Positions 9,120 through 19,162 of a DNA stretch of 64,000 bases are shown here, piece by piece. The position numbers were made by a program, and so were the translations under genes. Where the stretch lies: the NCBI GenBank assembly GCA_021776335.1, contig JAJFGB010000009.1, forward strand, positions 434,001-498,000. Reading direction: 5' to 3'. The stretch's first letter is position 1. Each line of letters begins with the position of its first letter. Origin of the DNA: Hyphococcus sp. Lineage in GTDB: Bacteria; Pseudomonadota; Alphaproteobacteria; Caulobacterales; Parvularculaceae. Below the pieces are notes generated by a model. That model worked only from the letters and a program-made list of their open reading frames with translations. It was not told the origin of the DNA and ran no database searches.

Positions 9120-9880
9120 GATGGCTCCCTTTCATTGCTGTGCGTTTCTGCAACGTAGCGGATCATGTCAGATAATAGGGAAGCGGTTTGCGTCACGGCG
9201 CTTTCATTGCGGACTAAATCCTGACGTACTTCCAGGGTGATGTGAGGCAGGCGGCGCGGGCTGATATGCCGGTCAATGGAGTAATTGAAAACCCGTGCGT
9301 CATAAGGCTCATTATCGCCGATGGACCATTCAGTTTTGCGCGCCAGAAAACGAATGGCGGCGCGCGCGCTTTCTTCGTCTTCACGCCATAAAAGACCCAA
9401 ATGCCAGGGACGATCTTCAGCTGCCCCCATCAGGCGATTGGTAAAGCTGTGAATGGCGATAATGAACGGCGCATCATTTTCGTTTGAAAATCGGTCGAGT
9501 TCGGCGCCCAGCTGTTCATGATAAGGGGTATGAAACTGGTCAATCCGCGCGCGCATCGCTGCCTCGTTCAGCATCTGATTGCCCGGTATGGGGATCTGGT
9601 CGCTCACTGGCGGAATGGAATCCTTTGAATGGATATCGCGGTTTGGATCGATGATCAGTCGCGAATAGGCACAGCTAAAGAGTGTTCCTTGCAGCGACTG
9701 TGCGACTGCCGCAGATAGAGCGCCGGCCCCGATATCCCAGGCAATATGCGTTTGCAAAACATCTTCCGGAATGCCGAGGCATTTCAGGTCCGCTGGAATG
9801 GCGTTTGACGCGTGATCGCAGAAAACGAAATAAGGCGCTGCGCCATAACCAGTGTGAGAGGCGACATCAAAATCATTCAT
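9116..9880 (-). CDS. N-formylglutamate amidohydrolase family protein
   Basis: FVFCDHASNAIP...HIAWDIGAGALSAAVA...SRLIIDPNRD; overlaps the start of the downstream ligase by 4 nt. Confidence 0.88.
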   Translation of the reverse strand: MNDFDVASHTGYGAAPYFVFCDHASNAIPADLKCLGIPEDVLQTHIAWDIGAGALSAAVAQSLQGTLFSCAYSRLIIDPNRDIHSKDSIPPVSDQIPIPGNQMLNEAAMRARIDQFHTPYHEQLGAELDRFSNENDAPFIIAIHSFTNRLMGAAEDRPWHLGLLWREDEESARAAIRFLARKTEWSIGDNEPYDARVFNYSIDRHISPRRLPHITLEVRQDLVRNESAVTQTASLLSDMIRYVAETHSNEREPS

Positions 9881-9960
9881 CGACGTTATTTACGCATGAT
9901 ATCATGGGATTAGGCAATAGCCCGCCCGGTCGCAGGGGAGATCGACGGTTACGGCGCATG

Positions 9961-11112
<1,152 letters not shown>

Positions 11113-11649
11113 TCATGTTGATGGCGCCTGATTGAGCATTTTCGGTGTTTTGAAAAACTTGAGGGCGCCGGCGCGACGTTTGATGTCCTTCCATGCCGCC
11201 ATGTCAAATTCGAAATGGGCGAGCGCTGCGGTCGGGAATTTTCCCGCCATCGCGGCAATAGATCCATGATTTGATCGTTCGGGATCCATGACATCCAGCG
11301 CCAGTACATGGGTTCCGGGATTATGCCCGATCATCAATATGTGTTGATACGTATCATCCGCCGCTGTGATCATCCCCAGCATCCCTGATGGTGAAGCGAG
11401 ATAAAGGCGTTCGGTAATATCAAATTCAGGTGCGGGTTTCATATAAGGCAACAGAAGATCGAGCGTTTGCCGGGTTCTCGTTGCGGACGAACACAAGATC
11501 ATATCCGGCGGCGGTGCGTTCTCACATAGGAAAGCGCCCGCCAGGGGCGCCGCAGCGCACCCACGTTCATTCAATGGCCGGTCGATATCGCTAAGAGAAC
11601 GGTCGACCCAGTCTGACTTCGCGTGGCGCATGAGCGTGAGACGTTTCAT
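11113..11649 (-). CDS. SixA-type phosphohistidine phosphatase (histidine phosphatase family)
   Basis: MKRLTLMRHAKSDW...DRPLNERG, LMIGHNPG. Confidence 0.88.
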   Translation of the reverse strand: MKRLTLMRHAKSDWVDRSLSDIDRPLNERGCAAAPLAGAFLCENAPPPDMILCSSATRTRQTLDLLLPYMKPAPEFDITERLYLASPSGMLGMITAADDTYQHILMIGHNPGTHVLALDVMDPERSNHGSIAAMAGKFPTAALAHFEFDMAAWKDIKRRAGALKFFKTPKMLNQAPST

Positions 11650-11707
11650 GCCGGGAGTTTAGACGCTCAAGCCGGACGAAGGAAAGAGCAGGCTAATTTT
11701 CAATCGT

Positions 11708-13192
11708 TCACAAGGGCGACAGTTTCAGCGCAACGCTTCGTCCCGCAATGTCGCCAAGCGCTTCAGGGTTATCGCTCATATCTGTGAAACGCAGTGGAAA
11801 TGCACCCCATGGCGACGCCATGGCAACTATATGCGTATTGTTTTTCCGTCTGGCCACAAGGGTCAGTTTCATTGTCGATGTTCGCGCCCCGCGGTCATCA
11901 AGCCAGCCGGCGAGTGCGCCTTTTGGCTGGAGTTCCCCCTGACAGATATTTCCGGCAAATGAAATGTGAATGCGCCCGCGGGCATTGCTCGTGTCGGTGA
12001 CTACGTTCTCACCTTGGATGAATATGCCTTCATAGATCCAGGCGCCTTCCGGGCAGTCGGAAGAATCAAGATGAGCGCCCTCTGTGGCCGCCGTTGCAAT
12101 TAATTCTCCCGTTGTTTCTATACGTGAGGTCCATGAGGCGTTTGACAATAAAGCGACCGCTGTTCCCGTATCATTGTTGATGCTCAAAATTGATCTCGCG
12201 CCGGGGGTAACGCCAGCATGATGAACGACGGCGCGCCCATCCCAGTCGCGCCCAATACGCCAGCCGAAGCCAACATCGTAGCGTGTCTCCCCAGCATTTG
12301 ATCCATCATTCAGTTTTGCAGATTCCCACGACATATTTCTCAGTTCATGGCTGACAATAGCGCCAGATGAATAGGCGTTTGCGAATCTTAAAAGATCTGA
12401 CGGTGTGCTGAGCATGCCGGTAGCGCCGCGCACATGGCGTTGATCATTGCGGTTGATTTCAAGCGGCTCGCTTTGGCGTCCGATTGAATATAACGCCGTT
12501 GTATTTAGGGGGATTGATGCTGCATTTTCGACGAACGTGTTGTGTAGCGCCAGCGGGTCAACAATAAGATCTTCCATCGCGTCATCAAATGATTGACCGG
12601 CAACGGCTTCAACGGCGGCGCCCATCAGTGCATAACCATATGAGCTGTAGCTGTATGAATCTCCCGGGCTGAACAACAGCGACTTGTGCCCATAGATGGA
12701 GAGGGAGTCGGTCAGATCACGATAAGAACGCGAGGGATCAAACCGATCCGCTGAAGAATAATGGTCAAGTCCAGAAATATGCGCCGCGAGTTGTCTCAGC
12801 GTAATTTTCGCATCGCTATGTGCTGACCATTCCGGGACGTAAGTTCCAATGTTGACGTCAAGATCGAAAAAGCCTTGTTCGGAGAGTTTCAGGACCAGCG
12901 CTGCGGTAAAGAGTTTTGAGACGCTCGCCAGGCGAAATTTCGTCTGGTCGGTAATTTCGACGGCGCGCTCTACATCGGCCATGCCCGCTGCGCCCGTCCA
13001 GATAATTTCGCTGTCCAGCGAAACCGCAGCTGACATCCCTGGAACACCAGTGATCTCCTGTAGTGAGTTTAGGAGATGTCCGGCTGGTGACTGTTCTGCG
13101 CGAGAAACGCCTGTGCAACCAGCGAAAACCACGGCAGCGAGAACGAAACTGGATTTGGCTTTATGCAATGTTTTCTGGCTCCGGTCTGGCAT
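11708..13192 (-). CDS. serine hydrolase, beta-lactamase class C/penicillin-binding-like, lipoprotein-type N-terminus
   Basis: FRLASVSKLFTAALVLKL (SxxK), SYSSYGYALMGAAVEAV (YxN-like region), HHAGVTPGARS. Confidence 0.88.
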   Translation of the reverse strand: MPDRSQKTLHKAKSSFVLAAVVFAGCTGVSRAEQSPAGHLLNSLQEITGVPGMSAAVSLDSEIIWTGAAGMADVERAVEITDQTKFRLASVSKLFTAALVLKLSEQGFFDLDVNIGTYVPEWSAHSDAKITLRQLAAHISGLDHYSSADRFDPSRSYRDLTDSLSIYGHKSLLFSPGDSYSYSSYGYALMGAAVEAVAGQSFDDAMEDLIVDPLALHNTFVENAASIPLNTTALYSIGRQSEPLEINRNDQRHVRGATGMLSTPSDLLRFANAYSSGAIVSHELRNMSWESAKLNDGSNAGETRYDVGFGWRIGRDWDGRAVVHHAGVTPGARSILSINNDTGTAVALLSNASWTSRIETTGELIATAATEGAHLDSSDCPEGAWIYEGIFIQGENVVTDTSNARGRIHISFAGNICQGELQPKGALAGWLDDRGARTSTMKLTLVARRKNNTHIVAMASPWGAFPLRFTDMSDNPEALGDIAGRSVALKLSPL

Positions 13193-13196
13193 CGTG

Positions 13197-14192
13197 CTAC
13201 ACAGTTAGCACAAGTTTCCCCGTCGCCTTACGCTCTTGCAACAAGTTTAGGGCATCCGCTGCCTGTTCCAGCGGGAACGATGCCGTAATCCGGGGGCGGA
13301 TTTTTCCTTCTTTGTAAAATTCAAAGAGCTCTGCGATGTAACCAGCGTTTTTGACCGGATCGCGCATTGTAAATGCGCCCCAGAAAACACCGACAATCTG
13401 GCAACTTTTTAATAGTGTAAGGTTGAGCGGAATTTTCGGAATGCCCGCTGGAAACCCGACGACCAGATAACGCCCTTCCCATGCGAGCGCCCTGACGGCA
13501 GGTTCTGCATAATCGCCGCCCACCGCGTCATAGACAACATTCGCGCCTTCGCCGCCGCAGAGTGCCTTGATCTGACCGGAAAGATCTTTTTGTGCGGCGC
13601 GATCAAGGTCGCCCGTTGGATAAACAAGCGTTTCATCGGCGCCGAGTTCTTTGCAAAACGCCGCTTTGTCATCGCTTGAAACGCCGGCGACGACTTTTAC
13701 GCCGAACGCTTTTCCAAGTTCGATCGCGGCCGCGCCGACGCCGCCCGCCGCGCCGAGGATGAACAGTGATTCGCCAGGCTGGATATTTGCACGGTTCCTC
13801 AGGGCATAATGCGACGTGCCATAGGTGAGCATGAACCCGGCCGCCTCATCGAATGGCATTGCATCGGGGATTTTGTTCGTTCGCGCTGCATCGGCAATGA
13901 AATGCGAGGCAAAGCCGCCATTGATGCCGCCCGACAGCACTCGGTCGCCTGGCTTGAATCCCGCCACATTAGCGCCGATAGCATCGACAATGCCTGCAAC
14001 TTCGCCGCCCGGCGCAAACGGTCGGGGCGGCTTGAACTGGTACATGTCGCGGATAATGAGCGTGTCAGGAAAATTGACACCGGCGGCCTTGACCGCGATC
14101 CGGATCTGGCCGGGCCCAGGGTCAGGCGTCTCGACCTCGGTCAGCTTCAGCGTTTCCGGCCCGCCGGGCTCATGGCTCATCATTGCTTTCAT
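13197..14192 (-). CDS. NADPH:quinone oxidoreductase, zinc-type alcohol dehydrogenase-like (MDR) family
   Basis: MKAMMSHEPGGPETLKLTEVETPDPGPGQIRIAVKAAGVNFPDTLI...ILGAAGGVGAAAIELGK; ATG at 14192 rather than the 14612 extension. Confidence 0.9.
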   Translation of the reverse strand: MKAMMSHEPGGPETLKLTEVETPDPGPGQIRIAVKAAGVNFPDTLIIRDMYQFKPPRPFAPGGEVAGIVDAIGANVAGFKPGDRVLSGGINGGFASHFIADAARTNKIPDAMPFDEAAGFMLTYGTSHYALRNRANIQPGESLFILGAAGGVGAAAIELGKAFGVKVVAGVSSDDKAAFCKELGADETLVYPTGDLDRAAQKDLSGQIKALCGGEGANVVYDAVGGDYAEPAVRALAWEGRYLVVGFPAGIPKIPLNLTLLKSCQIVGVFWGAFTMRDPVKNAGYIAELFEFYKEGKIRPRITASFPLEQAADALNLLQERKATGKLVLTV

Positions 14193-14288
14193 GGGAAGCT
14201 TGTCCTTCGTCCTTGCAGTTAATGCCCATCTTACGCATTCTCTCTCGGCCCATAAACAATCAATCACAGCGGGCGGGAGGCTTACCTG

Positions 14289-14603
14289 ATGAAACGAACG
14301 ATGTTGCTTGCACTTGCAGGCGTACTCACCGTGACAGCCTGCGCGACGGCGGCGCGCCTGACCTTGCAGGATCGTTTTCGCGCCATCGGCATTCCGGCAG
14401 CGACAGCCGATTGCATGGTTGATGAGCTGGAGCAGCGGCTTTCTGCGGAGGATGTTCAGGATCTTGCGCGTTATACTGTCGGGCTTGCCCGCGCGAATAC
14501 GACGGCCGCAGCGATCCGCTCGTTGATGGCCATCGATAATCCCCGCGCGGTGACTGCGATCGGCGCATCTGGCATTACTTGCGTTACGGGTCTGCGCCTG
14601 TGA
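14289..14603 (+). CDS. small putative lipoprotein
   Basis: MKRTMLLALAGVLTVTAC lipobox; 104 aa; stop overlaps the next start (GTGA). Confidence 0.7.
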   Translation: MKRTMLLALAGVLTVTACATAARLTLQDRFRAIGIPAATADCMVDELEQRLSAEDVQDLARYTVGLARANTTAAAIRSLMAIDNPRAVTAIGASGITCVTGLRL

Positions 14604-15973
14604 GCGAATCAAGCGCGAACGTCACACCGCCCGTTCCCACCAAAACGCCGAGCCGGGCTTATCGGACTTATGTGCTGTTTCTGCTGACCGGCGTTTACAC
14701 CTTCAACTTCATTGACCGTCAGATTATGGGCATCCTCGCCCCGGGTATCCAAAAGGATCTTGGGCTTGCCGATTGGCAACTCGGGATTTTGATGGGATTT
14801 GCTTTTGCGGTTCTGTATACGACGCTGGGCATACCGATTGCGCGGCTGGCGGATCGCAAAAACCGCGTCACCATCATCTCAATCGCGCTCGGTCTGTGGT
14901 CTGGTTTTACCGCGCTTTCCGGAGCAGCGGTAAATTTTACGCAGCTTGCACTCGCTCGGGTCGGCGTCGGGATCGGTGAGGCGGGTGGTTCGCCGCCCGC
15001 GCATTCTTTGATTTCAGATTATTTCCCAAAGGAAGAACGCGCCGGCGCGTTGTCTGTTTACGCCATGGGCATTCCTATCGGCGTTGCTTTTGCGTTTCTC
15101 GCCGGCGGTTGGCTGACTCAAGAATTTTCGTGGCGCGTTGCATTTGTCGTTGTCGGCCTGCCGGGTCTTGTTATGGCGCTTTTGTTGAAGTTGACCGTGC
15201 GCGAGCCACAGCGCGGAGTCTTTGAGGACGACGACAAGCCCGATGAATTCAAATCAACACATGTCGAAGCGGAGGACTTTTCAGCCGCAATGCGTGATGA
15301 GATCGCCACCGTGTGGCGCGCCGCAAAGCATTTGCTGTCAATTCCGACCTACCGGGCGATTGTGATTGCAACAACGGCGATTTCATTTTCGGCATACGCC
15401 AATGGTAATTGGGTTGTGACATTTTATAGTCGTTCCCACCCGGATTTTAATATTCTGCTGGTCTATTTCTGGCTTGGGATCATTTCCGGCACAGCCTATG
15501 CGCTAGGCACTTTTTTAGGCGGATTTCTGGTAGATAAATTTGCGGCGAAAAACAAAAAGATGTACGGCTATATTCCGGCGATTGCATTGCTCGTCAACGC
15601 GCCCGCATTTCTTATCGTAATCTGGCATCCAAGCGCAGTCGTGTCACTGATATTTCAAGTTCCGGCGCAGCTTGCAATTGGGTTCTATTTGGGACCATCA
15701 TTTGCGCTCGCACAAACACTCGCGCCAGTTTCCGTGCGGGCTCTGTCGACGGCGGTTTTCTTTTTCATTTTAAATATGATTGCTTTGGGGTTTGGTCCAA
15801 CCATCACAGGCGTTCTGTCCAGCCTTTTGTCCGGCGCTTTCAGCGAGGGGATGGCATTGCGACTGTCGCTGTCTATAGTGTCGCTGACCGGTCTTTATGC
15901 GGCATGGATGTTTTATCAGGCGGGCAAAAGACTGCCTGTTGATTGGGAAAAGGCGACGGGAGAAAAGCCTTGA
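14600..15973 (+). CDS. MFS transporter
   Basis: YVLFLLTGVYTFNFIDRQIMGILAPGIQKDLGLADWQLGILMGFAFAVLYTTLGIPIARLADRKNR; GTG at 14600. Confidence 0.92.
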   Translation: MSESSANVTPPVPTKTPSRAYRTYVLFLLTGVYTFNFIDRQIMGILAPGIQKDLGLADWQLGILMGFAFAVLYTTLGIPIARLADRKNRVTIISIALGLWSGFTALSGAAVNFTQLALARVGVGIGEAGGSPPAHSLISDYFPKEERAGALSVYAMGIPIGVAFAFLAGGWLTQEFSWRVAFVVVGLPGLVMALLLKLTVREPQRGVFEDDDKPDEFKSTHVEAEDFSAAMRDEIATVWRAAKHLLSIPTYRAIVIATTAISFSAYANGNWVVTFYSRSHPDFNILLVYFWLGIISGTAYALGTFLGGFLVDKFAAKNKKMYGYIPAIALLVNAPAFLIVIWHPSAVVSLIFQVPAQLAIGFYLGPSFALAQTLAPVSVRALSTAVFFFILNMIALGFGPTITGVLSSLLSGAFSEGMALRLSLSIVSLTGLYAAWMFYQAGKRLPVDWEKATGEKP

Positions 15974-15976
15974 ACG

Positions 15977-16402
15977 ATGGCGAAAGCTGAAAACAAAACA
16001 AAGCCGACACGTGTCAGCGTGACGGCGTTCATCAACGCAGTTGAAAATGAGACGCGCCGGCGTGACGCGAAAACTCTGCTCGCCATGATGAAAAAAATAA
16101 CCGGCGAAAAACCGAAAATGTGGGGTCCGACCATCATCGGATTTGGTGAATACCACTACAAATATGCCAGCGGACGCGAAGGCGACATGTTGTTGGTGGG
16201 CTTTTCGCCGCGCAAAGCCAATATGGTTCTTTATGTGATGGGGTCGATCGCCGAAAACGATCCGCTTCGAAAAAAGCTTGGTAAATACAAGACCGGTCGC
16301 TCATGTCTTTATGTCAATAAACTTGAAGATGTTGACCCGAAGGTTCTCGAAAAGATCATTGAAAAGTCCTATAAGACGACAAAGAAGAACTGGAACACTT
16401 AG
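15977..16402 (+). CDS. DUF1801 domain-containing protein
   Basis: TLLAMMKKITGEKPKMWGPTIIGFGEYHYKYASGREGDMLLVGFSPRKANMVLYV. Confidence 0.85.
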   Translation: MAKAENKTKPTRVSVTAFINAVENETRRRDAKTLLAMMKKITGEKPKMWGPTIIGFGEYHYKYASGREGDMLLVGFSPRKANMVLYVMGSIAENDPLRKKLGKYKTGRSCLYVNKLEDVDPKVLEKIIEKSYKTTKKNWNT

Positions 16403-16408
16403 TCAGCA

Positions 16409-16918
16409 ATGAAGATTGGGCAGATTTTACGATTCTTTGGAGTGCTCGCTGTCGTTGGCGGCGCCGGGCGTGTCATTTCGAGTTTTGTCCCCTGGTCTCC
16501 GAACAATTCATGGCTTGAAGTGTTTTACCTGCTTATTGATATCAATCTGCTGTTCGGTTTGATCGGATTTTATCTCGCCAATGCGGAGCGACTTGGCAGA
16601 ACTGGCTTTGGCGCCTTCTTGATTGCGGCAACCGGCATTGCTCTAATCGTTGGGCCGGAGAGCGCCGGCTTGGGCGTTGATATATATCAGGCCAGCCTTG
16701 TCATTGTCGGGCTTGGGATCGGCGTGTTTTCGGTCAATTTTCTTCTGCGTGGCGGTGGTTCAATGTTAGCGCCGGCGATCTGGCTGGCGAGCATTCTCGC
16801 AACTATGTTTGGCGCTGCAGCTGGATTTGCTGACCATGCTTATACAGTTGGCGGCGTTATATTTGGTATCGGTTTTATTTTTGCCGGACTGTCGCTGTTG
16901 CAACGTGTAGAACGCTGA
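16409..16918 (+). CDS. multi-pass membrane protein of unknown function
   Basis: 169 aa, five or so hydrophobic segments. Confidence 0.7.
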   Translation: MKIGQILRFFGVLAVVGGAGRVISSFVPWSPNNSWLEVFYLLIDINLLFGLIGFYLANAERLGRTGFGAFLIAATGIALIVGPESAGLGVDIYQASLVIVGLGIGVFSVNFLLRGGGSMLAPAIWLASILATMFGAAAGFADHAYTVGGVIFGIGFIFAGLSLLQRVER

Positions 16919-16968
16919 GCAGCCTCTTACCTCCTGTTTCTGTGATCTGACGCGACGGAAACGTTAAT

Positions 16969-17006
16969 TGCTTAATATTAGACCGATCGGTAACAAATAT
17001 TAAGCA
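16969..17006. promoter_or_regulatory. nested palindrome, candidate operator
   Basis: TGCTTAATATT-AGACCGATCGGTAACA-AATATTAAGCA: 11-bp perfect outer arms around the 10-bp palindrome ACCGATCGGT. Confidence 0.65.
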
Positions 17007-17037
17007 CATTAACGAAACTCGATCAGCGGAGGTCAAA

Positions 17038-17502
17038 ATGTCAGAAACGCTATTTGATGAAAGCATCATCGCCGAAACCCGGCCGGAAAACCCACGCAGG
17101 GGTATGACATCAGCTGCGATGGCGCCCGCACGATTTATGAAAGATTCGGCTCAGGGCGCCTGCGCCGGGCTTTTAACGCTGGCTGGCGCGACGCAACTAT
17201 CATCGGGAGCAGCTTTTGCAAATGTAGCGGCGGGCGTCGATGCTATCTCGCTGCAAAATTTGGGGATGCAGCTGGTCGCCGGCAATATCACAGGTGTTCT
17301 GCAAATCGCTGGCGCCGCAGCCTTGTTCCTGATGGCGGGACGCGGCATCGCGCGCGTGCTGGGCCTTTTGGTTTTCGTCGCAGCGGCAACTGCCTATTTT
17401 AATGGTGTTGAAGTTAGTGAAATTGTGGAGCAGTCACAGCGCATTTATCAGGCGCTGCTGCCTGCTTATGCGACGTTCCAGGAAGCATTGATGAGTTCGT
17501 GA
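17038..17502 (+). CDS. small membrane protein, paralogue A
   Basis: MKDSAQGACAGLLTLAGATQL...ALFLMAGRGIARVLGLLVFVAAATAYFNGVEVSEI; GGAGG RBS. Confidence 0.75.
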   Translation: MSETLFDESIIAETRPENPRRGMTSAAMAPARFMKDSAQGACAGLLTLAGATQLSSGAAFANVAAGVDAISLQNLGMQLVAGNITGVLQIAGAAALFLMAGRGIARVLGLLVFVAAATAYFNGVEVSEIVEQSQRIYQALLPAYATFQEALMSS

Positions 17503-17508
17503 CGAAAC

Positions 17509-17541
17509 CGGCCGGACCCTTAAACTGATTGAGTCCGGCCG
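17509..17541. terminator. bidirectional stem-loop between convergent genes
   Basis: CGGCCGGAC...GTCCGGCCG, 9-bp perfect arms in the 51-bp gap between convergent CDSs. Confidence 0.6.
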
Positions 17542-17553
17542 ACTGTTCTTAAA

Positions 17554-18315
17554 TCAGTCAGGACTCTTATAACGATGCACCAACCGCGTGGTCTTGCCGC
17601 GCAGGCCTGTGTCAAACCAGACATTTTTCTCATCGTCGCCAGAGTTGCTGTGAATCTTATCTGCTGACCCATCAAGCACGAATCCTGCTGACGTTAGATC
17701 TGCAACCATCACGTCTTCGGAAATGCGGTGCCAGCTGGCGCTTTCTTCACGGCTCGTGCCGTCGGGCGCTTTGTGTTCAATAATTGCAAAAACGCCGCCT
17801 GGTTTTAATACGCGCCTCACATCCGCGTAAATTTGAGCCGATTGCGCCGGCATCGCTTCGCCGGATTCTTCATCAAAATGGAGGTGATGAATAATCAGCG
17901 ACAGTAAAACCATGTCGACGGAGTTGTCTTCATAGGGAAGCGCTGAACCAGCCTCGGTCACATCGATTGTGATATTACCGAAGGGTGCAAACTGCGCTTC
18001 CAGCGCTTCACGTCGTCCTTCAAATCTCTCGCCTGCACGGTTCTGCGCGCGCGCCTGACCGGTGGATCCCACAGCCCCGGCGACGATTTCTGTAAAGTAC
18101 CCGCCGCCCGAAGCGATATCGACAACGGTCATGCCTTCTTCAACGCCGAAAAATGTCAGGACCTTACCGGGTTTGCGGTCCGCGTCGCGTTCGCGGTTAG
18201 CTTCGGTGCGATTCGGGTTGTCAATGCCGGCTTTGATATTGGCCGGAATTTCTCCAGCGGCCGCGGTGGAAATAGCGACCAGCGCAGCGGCTGCATAAGA
18301 CGCTAATTGTTTCAT
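17554..18315 (-). CDS. secreted class I SAM-dependent methyltransferase-like protein
   Basis: MKQLASYAAAALVAISTAAAGEIPANIKAGIDNPNRTEANRERDADRKPGKVLTFFGVEEGMTVVDIASGGGYFTEIVA; signal peptide at ATG 18315. Confidence 0.85.
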   Translation of the reverse strand: MKQLASYAAAALVAISTAAAGEIPANIKAGIDNPNRTEANRERDADRKPGKVLTFFGVEEGMTVVDIASGGGYFTEIVAGAVGSTGQARAQNRAGERFEGRREALEAQFAPFGNITIDVTEAGSALPYEDNSVDMVLLSLIIHHLHFDEESGEAMPAQSAQIYADVRRVLKPGGVFAIIEHKAPDGTSREESASWHRISEDVMVADLTSAGFVLDGSADKIHSNSGDDEKNVWFDTGLRGKTTRLVHRYKSPD

Positions 18316-18549
18316 ATAAAAATCCTTTGATGAATTCAGAATAGGCGGCCAACGATGGCCTCTTTGAACGCCACAATCACCGGCAAAACGGTAAAGCGAG
18401 ACACTGGCGCGACGAAGAGTTTTGCTCTTCACATTCCCGTGTGGCGCCGGTTCGCCACATTTTCGCCCCCAATTGTCCGCAGCGGCGTGAACCTATTCAA
18501 CAATCGACAGTCGTTATTTAGGCAGGGCGGGCAGTTCAGGAGAAGTATC

Positions 18550-19002
18550 ATGGCGACAGCAGTGAGAGGACGCGGCCCGGTCTTCGACACAAGACCGGCG
18601 GAAGAAAATGGCGCAAACGGGCCGCTGCGCGGCATATTTGGCGTTTGTAAAGATACAGCTCAGGGTGCTTGCGCGGGACTGCTTTCGCTTTTGGGCGCAT
18701 CACACATCATGGGCGCGTCAAGTTCGGTCGCGTCAGTGAGTGGTGTGCAATCATTCAGCGGTCTGCTTGAGCAAGTGGCATCGGGCGGGCTTGCCGGGCC
18801 AGTTGAGCTTTTGGGCGCCACAGTATTGTTTTTTACGGCGCGCCGAACAATTGCCCGCACGATTGGCTTACTTTTGTTTATCGGTTTTATGACGGCCTAT
18901 GCCAATGGGTATAGTATGCCGGAAATGCTGACCGCGCTTTCTGAATTACTCAAGGGCGCAGCGGGCGTTTTGGATGCGATCCCGCTGCGTGAGGGCTCTT
19001 AG
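18550..19002 (+). CDS. small membrane protein, paralogue B
   Basis: CKDTAQGACAGLLSLLGASHI...VLFFTARRTIARTIGLLLFIGFMTAYANGYSMPEM; ATG 18550 after CAGGAGAAG. Confidence 0.75.
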   Translation: MATAVRGRGPVFDTRPAEENGANGPLRGIFGVCKDTAQGACAGLLSLLGASHIMGASSSVASVSGVQSFSGLLEQVASGGLAGPVELLGATVLFFTARRTIARTIGLLLFIGFMTAYANGYSMPEMLTALSELLKGAAGVLDAIPLREGS

Positions 19003-19162
19003 CAAAGCGCAGCGGCGAGCGGGCTCAACTCGGCGGATGATCGGCCAACGGGCAGTCGACACGATATCTCAGTGCGGCTGGTATGAGGCACACCGTCATC
19101 GCTTCTTGTGATAGTGGACCGCTTCCCGCTATAGACCGGGGCCGACTTTCGAAAGAGCTTGC

